Of a stretch of 10,432 nt of DNA, positions 1-7,429 are shown in pieces. The position numbers were made by a program, and so were the translations under genes. The notes beneath the pieces were generated by a model, which saw nothing but the letters and a program-made list of their open reading frames with translations, searched no databases and was not told the DNA's origin. Source of the stretch: Dunaliella salina (taxonomy: Eukaryota; Chlorophyta; Chlorophyceae; Chlamydomonadales; Dunaliellaceae); assembly GCA_002284615.2 (NCBI GenBank), contig MU069977.1, forward strand, positions 120,684 to 131,115. Reading direction: 5' to 3'. Each line of letters begins with the position of its first letter. Position 1 is the stretch's first letter.

Positions 1-1
1 G

Positions 2-529
2 TCCACAATAAGGTCCATTAAGGCTGAGGCTCCATCAGGCGAAGAGGTCCAAGTACAAGGTACTTTCGGACAAGTACTACTTTACGTGTTACACTCAGCG
101 CCAGCCACAGCCACTACACCCACATTCAAAGCTCGCGACCCCAGTCAGCTCCACCCAGATCAGAGGCACATCCACCTTGTAGAAGTCAAATACTGTGTGG
201 ACTCCCGGCCCAACAGCCAGCTTGAGGCCTCCAAGCTGCAGCACCGCGACCTTTGTCGTCATCTCTCAGGGGCCTCAGCTCAAGTCACCCTCCATACTAT
301 CCTGTTAGGCGTGGGAGGAGTCATCTACACCCCGCACACATTAGGGCCTCTTAAGGAGCTTGGTCTTGACACTTTCAAGGCCACCAAGCTTGCTCGGAAA
401 CTTCATGCTCATTCTGTCCTGTATGCTTACAAACTTGCTAGCACCAGACGCGCTCTTGAGAAAAACTCTTTCAACTTTCAACAAGGTCAGGCTCGGGCTA
501 CTGCTAGTAACCCTCCTGATCCCGCCTGA
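2..529 (+). pseudogene. C-terminal end of a LINE-type retroelement protein with a PD-(D/E)XK-like endonuclease signature (partial, runs off the left edge)
   Basis: The frame is open from base 2 to the TGA at 527-529, about 175 residues, so the true start lies outside the window; the GTG at 86 is only an internal codon. The core reads PDQRHIHLVEVKYC (about 155-196), which fits PD-X7-ExK with the Asp codon at 158-160, Glu at 182-184 and Lys at 188-190. A helix containing QHRDLC follows, as in restriction-like nuclease folds. After that comes a hydrophobic TLHTILLGVGG strand, then a KLARKLHAHSV-like helix and a tail ending NPPDPA. I recall proteins of this style at the C-terminus of green-algal retroelement ORFs, where the domain would nick target DNA for target-primed reverse transcription; both points are inference. 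No RT is visible, so the parent element is unidentified. No frameshift is seen in the visible part. It is not obviously the same family as copies A-E, whose ORFs end in a Cys/His finger. Confidence 0.6.
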
Positions 530-649
530 CTTCTTTCTTTTGCTTTCTCTTGGTGAAGCGGATACACGGTGCCTCGGCCCTAGGTTTCCCCTTTTCCTTA
601 ATTGATGTGGGGAGTGTGTTCACTGCCTGCGTAGTTTTTCTTTTCTTTT
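530..649 (+). other. Probable 3' trailer of the left-edge element
   Basis: A pyrimidine-rich, non-coding stretch lies between the stop at 529 and the first recognisable codons of copy A near 650. It starts and ends with TTCTTT/TTTTCTTTTC tracts. It probably contains the 3' untranslated end of the left-edge element and the junction with copy A. No poly(A) tail or clear target duplication is visible. Confidence 0.35.
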
Positions 650-1731
650 CTGAACAAAGCAGCAAAGGAAGCTCTCAAACCTTGCATGGCAGGCATAACA
701 AGGGTATGTACTTTTGCGCATCAACATCGACTTACACATCGTCTTCATGCGTACCTCTGGCTTTTTAAAACTTATGTCATTCCTGCCGGCATGTATGCCT
801 CACAGATTTGGGCCACANCTTATCTACAACAAGGTCATGAGATGAAAAATTGCATTCAGAAGTGGCTCTTAAGGTTTTTACGCGCTATACTGGGTGTCAG
901 AACGTCAACACCTTTGTGGTGTGTACTGAGAGAGTGTGGAGTGGAACCCATTCAACACAATTGGCTTAGAGCATGTGGACGCCTTTACAATAACCTCACT
1001 TATTGCAACAGTTCCCTTCTTCATAAGGTTTTCCAGGCGGATATTTTGCTCAGTCAATCCAATTCTGCATGCTGGATCTCACAGTTTCTGCTCAGCACAA
1101 ACGGTCTTAAACATACTCATACCTTCCATCAAAAAATTCACGGTGGTAGACCTCTCAACCTGGGTCAGCTTGTTGTAGATCTCAGGGCTCGTCATCTTGC
1201 GTACTGGCAGCAACCAATGTTTTCGGAAGGGCAAGCTCGAGACATAAACAACAAAACGTGCACTTATCATCACTGGTGTGCCCTTCCCACTCGGAATGCT
1301 CACGCCACCTATTCACCTTACATCCTACCCAAGTACTTCCATTTGGATCTGCCTAAACATGTTGTCCGTAGTGTTGCCCGATTCCAATTACGTGTCCATC
1401 AATAAAGGATTGAGCAGGCTAGCTGGAATGACAATATTTGTCCAAATTGTGACCTTTGTGATGCGTGTGATGATGTCCAGGATGAACAACATGTCGTATT
1501 TAAATGCAATCATCCACATGCGTGTAATCTTAGAAGAAAGTATGCTTCTTTGTTTTCTGGACATGTTCTCTCACAACTCCTGCATCTCAGGTGGCGCCTT
1601 TTTTACCTGCTTCTCACCATGTCCTTGCACATGATATGTACTGTTTCTTAAATCAAAACAACAATAAACTTTACCCTTTCTTGTTTGAACTTTTACTTTT
1701 TTATGAACAGGCTAGCAGTCAGTCGGTTTGN
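650..1731 (+). pseudogene. Copy A: C-terminal region of LINE ORF2-like protein (RT thumb/connection and Cys/His finger), broken
   Basis: The 650-1402 stretch keeps family blocks: RLHAYLWLFKTY, GMYASQIWAT (about 790-817), TPLWCVLRECGVEPIQHNW, VVDLRARHLAYW, HHWCALPT and SVARFQLRVH. These lie downstream of the RT palm and have no assigned catalytic role. A nonsense TAA at 1403-1405 falls just after LRVH. The same frame then continues into the finger CDLCDACDDVQDEQHVVFKC (CxxC...HxxxxC). Near 1570 copy A lacks four bases (TTAC) that copy D has, which moves the rest into another frame (from about 1591, APFLPASHHV...FYEQASSQSV). Two ambiguous bases fall in the ORF. The N at 818 would give Pro if C, as in copy C. 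The N at 1731 would complete the terminal TGA if A, as in copies B and D. It is non-functional as read. Confidence 0.8.
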
Positions 1732-1764
1732 CTGGAGGCCTCCTTCTTCCTTGTAACCTTGTGT
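650..1764 (+). mobile_element. LINE copy A, 5'-truncated 3' part of a non-LTR retrotransposon
   Basis: Homology to copy C starts near 650 (LNKAAKEALKPCM against LNLSAAADAALQPFM in C) and runs through the end of the ORF into the shared trailer GGCCTCC...TTGTAACC. The 3' end is placed at the degenerate 8-bp tail TTGTAACC TTGTGTGT (1751-1766). The left end lies inside the RT C-terminal region, so this is a typical 5'-truncated insertion. I could not find a matching target-site duplication on both sides, so both ends are uncertain by tens of bases. Confidence 0.8.
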
Positions 1765-2449
1765 GTCTTTAGACCTTCTTGGAAGAGAACCTTTGTGTGA
1801 AAGGTCCATTGTAGAGTTTTCTGTGCTATAAATTGCTGAACCAACACTTGTTTTGTGTGTTGAGATGGTAGGGTAAGTGGTGAGCTGGGGTGCCACCCGT
1901 TGGATGGCACATCTTCCCTGTGTATATCCTGGACTCTTACTCTTTGTTGTTGACCTTGTAAGGACTTGACAGCTATCTGTCTTTGCCCCTCTCCGCCTTG
2001 TCAGCTGTACATATAAGGCTTTGGTATTGTCAGCTTCTCCGTATGTGCACCCGCAACTCCAACCCAAATTCCAAGAACCAGGAGTTAGCCAACTAACTTT
2101 GATGTTGCCAGCCCACACCACTACAGCTGCGGCCTCGGCTTCCTCATAAATTTGTCACGTGCACATGCATGCATGCACGCAAGGCAAACGGGCAGGGGGA
2201 CTTTGTGTCAGAACACGATGATGTTCGAGCATACTCACGTTTAAACTTTCAGTGCCAGTGAGCTCCTAGCTGTTGTAGGGTCTGCATGTGCAGGTAATTG
2301 CAAGCATGTGCATGGTTTGTTTGCAGCATGAAGTGGAACAACAAAGATCAAGCTTGAGCTTAGGCACACCTTATCACTATCACACATTTTTGCCAAGAAA
2401 TGGTAATGGTTCTGAGAAATGTCGTTGTCTTTACTGCGCCTTCAACTAA
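1765..2449. other. Intergenic stretch with no recognised gene
   Basis: Open frames here, including a minus-strand one of about 140 codons at 1693-2121, have no recognisable motifs and read through the tail of copy A, so I treat them as chance. The segment contains a TGCA-rich palindrome near 2161-2180. It otherwise looks like unannotated intergenic DNA or old repeat remains. Confidence 0.5.
2161..2180. repeat. TGCA-repeat palindrome
   Basis: TGCATGCATGCA (2166-2177) is a perfect 12-bp self-complementary run inside a GCAC...GCACGC context and directly follows a CACGTG (2156-2161). Further TGCATGTGCA-like words occur at about 2283-2315. It is a simple repeat; no regulatory role can be claimed from the sequence. 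Confidence 0.6.
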
Positions 2450-2904
2450 AGATTACAAGGTTACAACGAAAAGGAGGCCTCCAGTCAAATCGACTGACTG
2501 TTAGCCTGTTCATAGACAGAAAGAAGTTCATAGATAAAAGGAAAAGGCTTATTATTGTTTTGATTCATGAAACAAGACATTTCATGCAATGGAACATGGT
2601 GAATGGCAGGTAAGTAAGGAGCCATCCGGGTGACATTAGTTGATAAGGAAGAGAGAGGGCCTGAAAATAATGAAGCATACCTTTTTCTAAGGTTGCAGAC
2701 ATGCGGGTGAGTACATTTGAAAATAACATGCTGCTCATCTTGGACATCCTGTGTATCACACAAATCACAAATATGACAAATATTCTCATTCCAACTGGCT
2801 TGTTCAACTTTAAAATTGTGAACACGTAACCGGAAATGAGCTAAACTGCGGACGATGTGATCCGGTAGATCAAGACAGAAATTTTTGGGCAGCACATACG
2901 ATAA
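2450..2904 (-). mobile_element. LINE copy B, 3'-end fragment on the minus strand
   Basis: Read on the minus strand, homology to copies A and C starts at SYVLPKNFCLDLP near 2904 and runs to the shared trailer TGACTGGAGGCCTCC. It ends with two tail units, TTGTAACC TTGTAA (minus strand of 2453-2466). Its 5' edge directly abuts the 5' edge of copy C at about 2905, with the two copies head to head. No target-site duplication is apparent. It is clearly more diverged from copy A than copy D is. Confidence 0.8.
2485..2904 (-). pseudogene. Copy B: C-terminal Cys/His-finger part of the LINE protein
   Basis: The minus-strand frame is open down to the TGA at 2485-2487. It contains LPKNFCLDLPDHIVRSLAHF, then the finger CDLCDTQDVQDEQHVIFKC (CxxC...HxxxxC, probably zinc-binding as in other LINE ORF2 C-termini). 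The tail HPHVCNLRKRYASLF, NQNNNKPFPF and YEQANSQSI follows. Unlike copies A and C, the fragment has no internal stop or frameshift. It lacks everything upstream, including the RT and any start codon, and so is a dead 5'-truncated remnant. Confidence 0.8.
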
Positions 2905-3231
2905 GTTACTCCTGTTTCTGAGGATGCCTGGCAATCACACCTTCATGCGGTCTTTCGGCATACTCCCTCATGTCATGATGAAGAGGATGTTGAGAGAAGA
3001 GAAGCAGTTCAACAGCCCAATATAACCACAGCTGATGAGACAGGAGTGCCCTTTACTTCTGACAACTTTGGTGTCAATGAATATAGACACAATGACCTGC
3101 AACAGGAATCACCATCACCTTTCAACAAACCTACTGAAACTGAACTTTTCAATTTGGTTTCTAAACATATTTCTTCAATGACAACCAACTCCTCACCAGG
3201 CTTTGCCATCATTTCCTCTGCCTTTATCTAA
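2905..3231 (+). pseudogene. Copy C: pre-RT linker of the LINE polyprotein
   Basis: One open frame runs from about 2905 (TPVSEDAWQSHLHAVFRHTP) through an acidic stretch (DEEDVERREA) to the conserved pre-RT block. That block reads FNKPTETELFNLVSKHISSM followed by NSSPGFAIISSAFI, the usual lead-in to LINE RTs ('...sPG.DgI...'). It ends at TAA 3229-3231, where related proteins would continue, so the stop is probably a mutation. The beginning overlaps in protein terms with the end of minus-strand copy E. There is no start codon of its own, because it is the middle of a longer polyprotein. Confidence 0.75.
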
Positions 3232-3293
3232 AATGCTTACAAACGTATATGTTTTTCCGCTCAGCTGCCCTTGAAGGCGGATATAGCGTGTAA

Positions 3294-3315
3294 CCTTACA
3301 TTACCTTACCTTACA
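3294..3315 (+). repeat. Short CCTTA/TTACC microsatellite inside copy C
   Basis: CCTTACATTACCTTACCTTAC is a 5-bp repeat with one variant unit. It lies in the disordered stretch (3232-3344) between the pre-RT linker and the RT fingers, where the reading frame changes from frame 1 to frame 3. It may have arisen by slippage in the dead element or mark a small rearrangement there. Confidence 0.7.
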
Positions 3316-3344
3316 AACTTATACCCAGACAACACGGTAGAGGG

Positions 3345-4434
3345 ATGGAAAATGTTCATATATTGGCACCCCATATTACTTCCTTTTCCCATTTGCTTTT
3401 ACAGAAAGCACGTGTACCAAATGCCTGGAAGGAAGCCAAACTTACTCCCATTCATAAAAAGGGCCCTGTCATTTCTCCTAAGAACTACAGAATGATCACT
3501 GTGAGTGCTCCCATCTATCGGCTGTACACTAATGTCTTGAGATCTGTTATCCAGGATTAGTGCATCCTTCACAAGAAGATACCAGATACCCAATTCTGAT
3601 CCTATCCAGGACGAAGCACTCTACAACCGATTTTCATACTTCGACATCTGAAACATGCCGCTCAAAAGACCCAAGTTGACACCTCCAGTTTATTCTCAGC
3701 GTTTATCGATTTTCAGCAGGCATACGACTCGATACCTAGAAACAAGTTGTGGAACCACCTATATCGTTGTCAAATGCCTCAACAACTCATTTTTATTCTT
3801 AAAGACTTATACCATATGGATGAATACACTCTGCTTGACGGTGACAAAATAGCAAGTGTCCGACCATTGTATGGTGTGAAGCAAAGTTGCCCACTCTCAC
3901 CTCTCCTGTTTGCTGTCTATCTCAATGATATTGACATTGTTGCAGAAGGCGTCCAAGGTGCTCTAACTGCCATCCCCCATTTCACGGTGACCCATTTACT
4001 TTTTGCAGATGATCTGGCTTTTGTAGCAAATAGGCAATCCAATTTACAAGCCCTTCTAAACAACCTAAAAGAATATGCCGCGAAGAAATCTCTGGTTGTT
4101 CATACACAGAAATCACAAGTTATTTGCTTCAATTCCAGGTCTGCCAACCTTCCAACTTTTTTCTATGATGGATCACCGTTACCTTACACAGACCATTTCA
4201 AATATTTGGGGATGAAATTCGACAAGAATCTCAACCTTTCCGCAGCAGCAGATGCAGCCTTACAGCCTTTTATGAATGGGACCTTCAAAATTCAACGCTT
4301 TGCTCAAGAGCATGATCTAACCAATCGACTGCATGCCCTCATCTGGCTTCTTAAAACTTACTCTATTACTGCTGGTATGTACGCAAGCCAGATTTGGGCG
4401 ACTCCTTTCCTCAAGCAGGGCAAAGAAATGGACG
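3345..4434 (+). pseudogene. Copy C: reverse transcriptase domain of a LINE, with nonsense mutations
   Basis: This domain would reverse-transcribe element RNA at a nicked target. Frame 3 shows all expected RT blocks: AWKEAKLTPIHKKGP and SPKNYRMI (fingers), PGRSTLQPIFILRH, motif A FIDFQQAYDSIP (Asp codons 3708 and 3726), motif B GVKQSCPLSPLLF (3873-3911), motif C FADD (4002-4013), motif D LVVHTQKSQVICF and motif E FKYLGM. The catalytic Asp pair is intact. Motif B has Ser (AGT, 3885-3887) where LINE RTs usually have Gly (QGCPLSP). Two in-frame stops interrupt it: TAG 3558-3560, likely from TGG, and TGA 3597-3599, likely from GGA. The frame otherwise stays open until a one-base loss in the C run near 4436. 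It matches non-LTR RTs far better than LTR or group II types because of the motif spacing and the linked APE and finger domains. Confidence 0.92.
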
Positions 4435-4435
4435 A

Positions 4436-5252
4436 CCCCTCCAGAAATGGCTTCTTGCTACACTCAAAAGGTGGCTGGGTGTACGAGCTACAACTCCCTC
4501 TTGGTCTGTGTTGAGAGAATGTGGGCTGGAGCCTTTACAATTCAATTGGTTTCGTGCAGCTATCCGCCTGTATAACTCTTTCATTCAATGCAAAAGCTTT
4601 ACTGTTAAGAAAGTTTTGCAGGCAGACATTCGTTTGTCTTTCTCCTCTAGTGATAACTGGTCTTCTCACATACTCTCAGCCATGGATGGTTTAGAGCATT
4701 CTGGTCCATACGAGAACAACATGAGATATTGCGAACCAATTAACCTTCGACAATTTGTGATAGACCTCAGATCTAGACATGTACACTATTGGACTCACTT
4801 CTCCAGTCCCAATCCCAGAGTTCAGAATAGCAAACAACTTACGTACCATCAATGGTGTGCTTTACCCACTCATCGAATTGTAGCTTCCCATGCCCCTTAT
4901 CAGGCTCTTAAATATTTTTCCCTAGACTTTCCCAAAGATGTCCTTCGGAACGTTGCTAGGTTTAGACTCCGAGTCCATACCCTTCAGTACGAAACAGCTA
5001 CTTGGATTCAGGGCTCTTCCCCCCCATTGCGATTTGTGTCATGCTGTAGACAGTATCCAAGATGAAAAACATGTTATTTTCCATTGTACTCACCCCCATG
5101 TTGTTGCTTTGCGTGGTAAATATGCTTTTTTATTCACTCACCAAGAGGCCCAACATGTTCGTGAATTTTTACATCAAGATAATAATAAACTCTTTCTTTT
5201 TCTTCATGAACTTGTTACTTTCTATGAGCAGGCTAGAAGTCGCACGTTTTGA
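4436..5252 (+). pseudogene. Copy C: RT thumb/connection region and C-terminal Cys/His finger, frameshifted
   Basis: After an apparent one-base deletion at GACGACCCCTCC (about 4431-4442), the protein resumes in frame 2 as PLQKWLLATLKRWLGV, SVLRECGLEPLQFNWFRAA, VIDLRSRHVHYW, YHQWCALPT and NVARFRLRVH. At a run of seven C (5019-5025) one extra base shifts the reading to frame 3. That frame carries the finger CDLCHAVDSIQDEKHVIFHC, with Cys codons at 5028, 5037 and 5085 and His at 5070, then NNNKLFLFLHELVTFYEQARS and TGA 5250-5252. The finger is the type thought to bind nucleic acid in LINE ORF2 C-termini. Both frameshifts fall in C runs, so base-calling error should be excluded before they are counted as real. 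Confidence 0.88.
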
Positions 5253-5269
5253 CTGAAGGCCTTTCTTTC

Positions 5270-5289
5270 TGTAACCCTGTAACCCTGTA
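5270..5289 (+). repeat. 3' terminal 8-bp tail repeat of copy C
   Basis: TGTAACCC is repeated twice and followed by a partial unit. Equivalent tails are seen at the 3' ends of copy A (1751-1766), copy B (minus strand of 2453-2466) and, as one unit, copy D (minus strand of 7164-7170). It defines the 3' end of the element; no poly(A) is present. Confidence 0.75.
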
Positions 5290-5337
5290 TGTCTGGGCAC
5301 TGTGCTGGAAAACTGTGCATTGATCGTAAATTGAAAA

Positions 5338-5903
5338 TGCATGAAGATGCTCGTGCCAGGCAGAACTGGTTATAGGCGTAGTATATCTTGCAGACTGTTT
5401 CTGAAGTAGATTATGAGCAGATGGGTCTTGTAGAGTTTTTTCCAAGAACAGGACTGCACGAGCTTGCGTGAGTCTGCGCTTAGCTCTCTGAACTTAGGCT
5501 TCATACTGCTTATGTAGCTGATGTCAAGCATTCCAGGCAACTCCAGATTTATCTGTGTGCATGAACTCCTTTTTTTCATACATGCTTCATCAAACAATAA
5601 AGGCTTCTTGGTAGGGAAATTGTAATGGGTTTGTTTGCAACGTGACCAAGCCATAAATATGTGAACTTGAGGGGGACAAGCTGTCTGAATGATCCAGGTC
5701 TTCAAATGTTGGTAGGATGTATCAATATTCTCATCTCGAAGATAATTCAGGAAGGTATTGCTCTTCTTATAATTGTTTACAAAGACATGTGCGAAGGTAG
5801 AGGCTCTCTCAGGACGCCATCGTAAGAAAAAAATTGGGGTTTTTCTTGGAGAGAGGTAAATTGATGATATAGAAGAGGGCAGACATTTATCAATGTGAGA
5901 GGT
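5338..5903 (-). pseudogene. Copy E: linker between endonuclease and RT
   Basis: The frame used by the endonuclease continues past a TAG (5904-5906) as FFLRWRPERASTFAHVF, YQHLKTWIIQTACPPQ, LLFDEACMKKRS and KKLYKTHLLII. A frameshift near 5410 then leads to LLQKQSARYTTPITSSAWHE and HLHA. Such segments lie between the nuclease and RT in LINE ORF2 proteins and are rich in Arg/Lys/Trp; no catalytic role is known to me. The last block aligns with the first block of copy C (TPVSEDAWQSHLHA), which places this region immediately upstream of the pre-RT linker. Confidence 0.65.
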
Positions 5904-6722
5904 CTACACACGAGAAATATCAAGAGAAAGTGCATGATCCATGCATAATGGATAAGTGATGGTTGTTTGGCGTACCAGGGAAAAAATGTCCTTGCTACAA
6001 AGAAAGTGATCTGGTCTACTCACATGTTGCCCGTCGTAGCCAATGTATGTAGGTTGACCAGAATCACCATCAGTACGCCCAGTTGTAATGATCAGCTTAT
6101 AATTGGAGGCTAAATCAAGAAGACGTTCCCCAGCCCTATTAAACTGTGAGCAACAGGATGTTCTCTTGTCAATTAATTGCGGGTGTAGCGAGAGAACATC
6201 ATAATGCACATCTGTTATTTCTTTCTTATCCCCAATCAGAGCATTGAAATTACCTCCCAATAAAACATGGGGGGTATGAGTACAGGCAAGGAAACATTCC
6301 ACCTCCAGGAAGGAAAAACTGTTGTCTAGCTGTTCAGTCGTTGTAATCCTGCTCTGTGGGTTAATATACGCTGCACACAGCAAAACATCATCATAAAGTC
6401 CAAACGATCTTTTTATTAGCTTCGGACCATACGGCTTGAAGACGTTCTAAGACATAAAAAGGAGACACATAATCCTGGAGCAGTTTAGCTGTAATTATAA
6501 CCACTGCAAAACCTTTTTGGCCCTCATGCCCTGGTGGTAAACAGGTCTGGCCAACAAGATAGTGATAAGGCAAGGATTGAAGGAGTCTTTGCAGGTCACT
6601 TGTGCAAGTCTCGTAAGAAGGATGATGTGGTGTTGGGATACCCAGTATACCAATTGCTCCGTTTTAACAGACATGACATCCGATGGGATATCATTGCAGT
6701 TAAGAGTCAATACAGAGATATC
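5904..6722 (-). pseudogene. Copy E: APE-type (exonuclease-endonuclease-phosphatase) endonuclease domain of a LINE, frameshifted
   Basis: This domain would nick target DNA to prime reverse transcription. Read on the minus strand: ISVLTLNCNDIP (family LNxNG block, Gly changed to Asp); HHIILLT then, after a one-base shift near 6614, ETC (the conserved catalytic-Glu block); PPGHEGQKGFAVVI; a second shift near 6435; LLCAAYINPQSR; LLGGNFNALIGD; SRPDHFL; and MDHALSLDI (the terminal DH block). The order and content match APE-like LINE nucleases. The usual GDFNA reads GNFNA, so the metal-coordinating or catalytic Asp is Asn, expected to inactivate the enzyme even without the frameshifts. The frame ends at TAG 5904-5906, a nonsense codon within the larger polyprotein. 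Confidence 0.82.
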
Positions 6723-7130
6723 TGATTGGAGGCTATTCTCATAAGCATTGCCATGAGCTTGCATAGTGTTGGGCCCCGCATTTGACCTGAGTGCTTTTTG
6801 TGAGGATCCGTTCTCGGTTTCTCTGCCCCTACTGTTTTGGGGGGTCATCTCTACCTCAGGGGATGGTCGAGCTGAAGGCGGCACAACTTTGTTGATGCAG
6901 TTGAAGACATACAAAAAATCCATGTGTTGAAGCAGTGTAGGCTCGTACAAGTTGGCTTTGCGTTCTATGAGAGGAATGTGTTGCCAAACAGGGTATGTAA
7001 AGGTGGAAGCACCAGAGTGGGGGTTGAGTGCCTCTTTCTTGTTATCGTGCAAAATGATGCTACTAGCATTTTTCCCGATGTACACCTGTAGACCTCAAGT
7101 TGAGGCATTTGGGAGATCACATTGCAAATA
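6723..7130 (-). pseudogene. Copy E: region between the N-terminal part and the endonuclease
   Basis: In the same minus-strand frame as the start of the endonuclease lie YIGKNASSIILHDNKKEAL, FTYPVWQHIPLIERKANLYE and LLQHMDFLYVFNCINKVVPP. A Ser/Pro/Gln/Asn-rich, probably disordered spacer then leads into ISVLTLN. A TGA at about 7095-7097 lies just after copy D. I recognise no known domain. The hydrophobic and aromatic pattern of the first about 70 residues suggests a folded segment. It is contiguous with the 7410-7927 region once copy D is removed. Confidence 0.5.
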
Positions 7131-7150
7131 ATGTCGGTGAGTGGTTTTAA
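7131..7150. repeat. Target-site duplication of copy D, left copy
   Basis: ATGTCGGTGAGTGGTTTTAA matches the right copy at 7410-7429 with 13 identical leading bases, a one-base insertion and one substitution. It sits at the 3' end of the minus-strand copy D. Both copies encode THRH in the frame of copy E, which confirms that a coding segment of E was duplicated. Confidence 0.85.
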
Positions 7151-7409
7151 TCCAAGAAAGAAAGTTACAAGAAAGAAGGCCTCCAGTCAAACCGACTGAC
7201 TGCTAGCCTGTTCCTAAAAAAAGCAAAAGTTCAAACAAGAAAGGATAAAGTTTATTGTCGTTTTGATTTAAGAAACAATACATATTATGTGCATGGACAT
7301 GGTGAGAAGCAGGTAAAAAAGGCGCCACTTGAGATGCAGGAGTTGTGAGAGGTAAAACATGTCCAGAAAATAGAGAAGCATACTTTCTTCTAAGATTACA
7401 CACATGAGG
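7151..7409 (-). mobile_element. LINE copy D, short 3' fragment inserted in copy E
   Basis: About 260 bases, read on the minus strand, match the end of copy A from CATCC(A/T)CATG to TTGTAAC at roughly 94% by hand count: about 13 substitutions plus small indels. It is severely 5'-truncated, beginning inside the HPHV codons after the finger. It is flanked by the ~20-bp duplications at 7131-7150 and 7410-7429, the signature of target-primed reverse transcription. A CAT shared by the target and the element start may have served as microhomology at the 5' junction. It is younger than copy E, which it interrupts. Confidence 0.87.
7187..7409 (-). pseudogene. Copy D: last codons of the LINE protein
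   Basis: The minus strand reads HPHVCNLRRKYASLFSGHVL, then TPASQVAPFLPASHHV, YCFLNQNDNKLYPFLFELLL, and ends at the family TGA (7187-7189) after a one-base slip at a T run near 7214-7220. It contains only the part after the Cys/His finger. It keeps the four bases (TTAC) missing in copy A, so it is closer to the ancestral frame there. Confidence 0.75.
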
Positions 7410-7429
7410 ATGTCGGTGAGTGTTTTGAT
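7410..7429. repeat. Target-site duplication of copy D, right copy
   Basis: ATGTCGGTGAGTGTTTTGAT is the partner of 7131-7150, at the 5' end of the minus-strand copy D. Its reverse complement encodes the QNTHRH of copy E. Confidence 0.85.

Larger units (their letters stand above)
2905..5289 (+). mobile_element. LINE copy C, RT-containing 3' half of a non-LTR retrotransposon
   Basis: This is the best preserved retrotransposon segment. In order it has a linker, an RT domain with the standard motif order, a C-terminal region, a Cys/His finger, the trailer TGACTGAAGGCC, and a tail of just over two 8-bp units (TGTAACCC TGTAACCC TGTA, 5270-5289). The 5' edge is set where the protein becomes alignable with copy E (TPVSEDAWQSHLHA, from 2908). 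The 48 bases from 5290 to the edge of copy E are unexplained flank. No target duplication was found. Confidence 0.9.

Noticed and set aside
1693..2121. Minus-strand open frame of about 140 codons
   Set aside because: It runs antisense through the tail of copy A, contains an ambiguous codon and shows no recognisable domain.
2156..2161. CACGTG as a G-box promoter element
   Set aside because: A 6-bp match in TGCA-rich DNA with no gene downstream is not informative.
5270..5289. TGTAACCC repeats as interstitial telomere
   Set aside because: It differs from the TTTAGGG/TTTTAGGG units of green algae and occurs at the matching 3' end of each LINE copy.
2905..5338. Twin-priming (5' inversion) as the explanation for the C/E arrangement
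   Set aside because: Twin priming puts the inverted 5' part on the 5' side of the 3' part. Here it lies beyond the 3' tail, so a later inversion or separate copies fits better.
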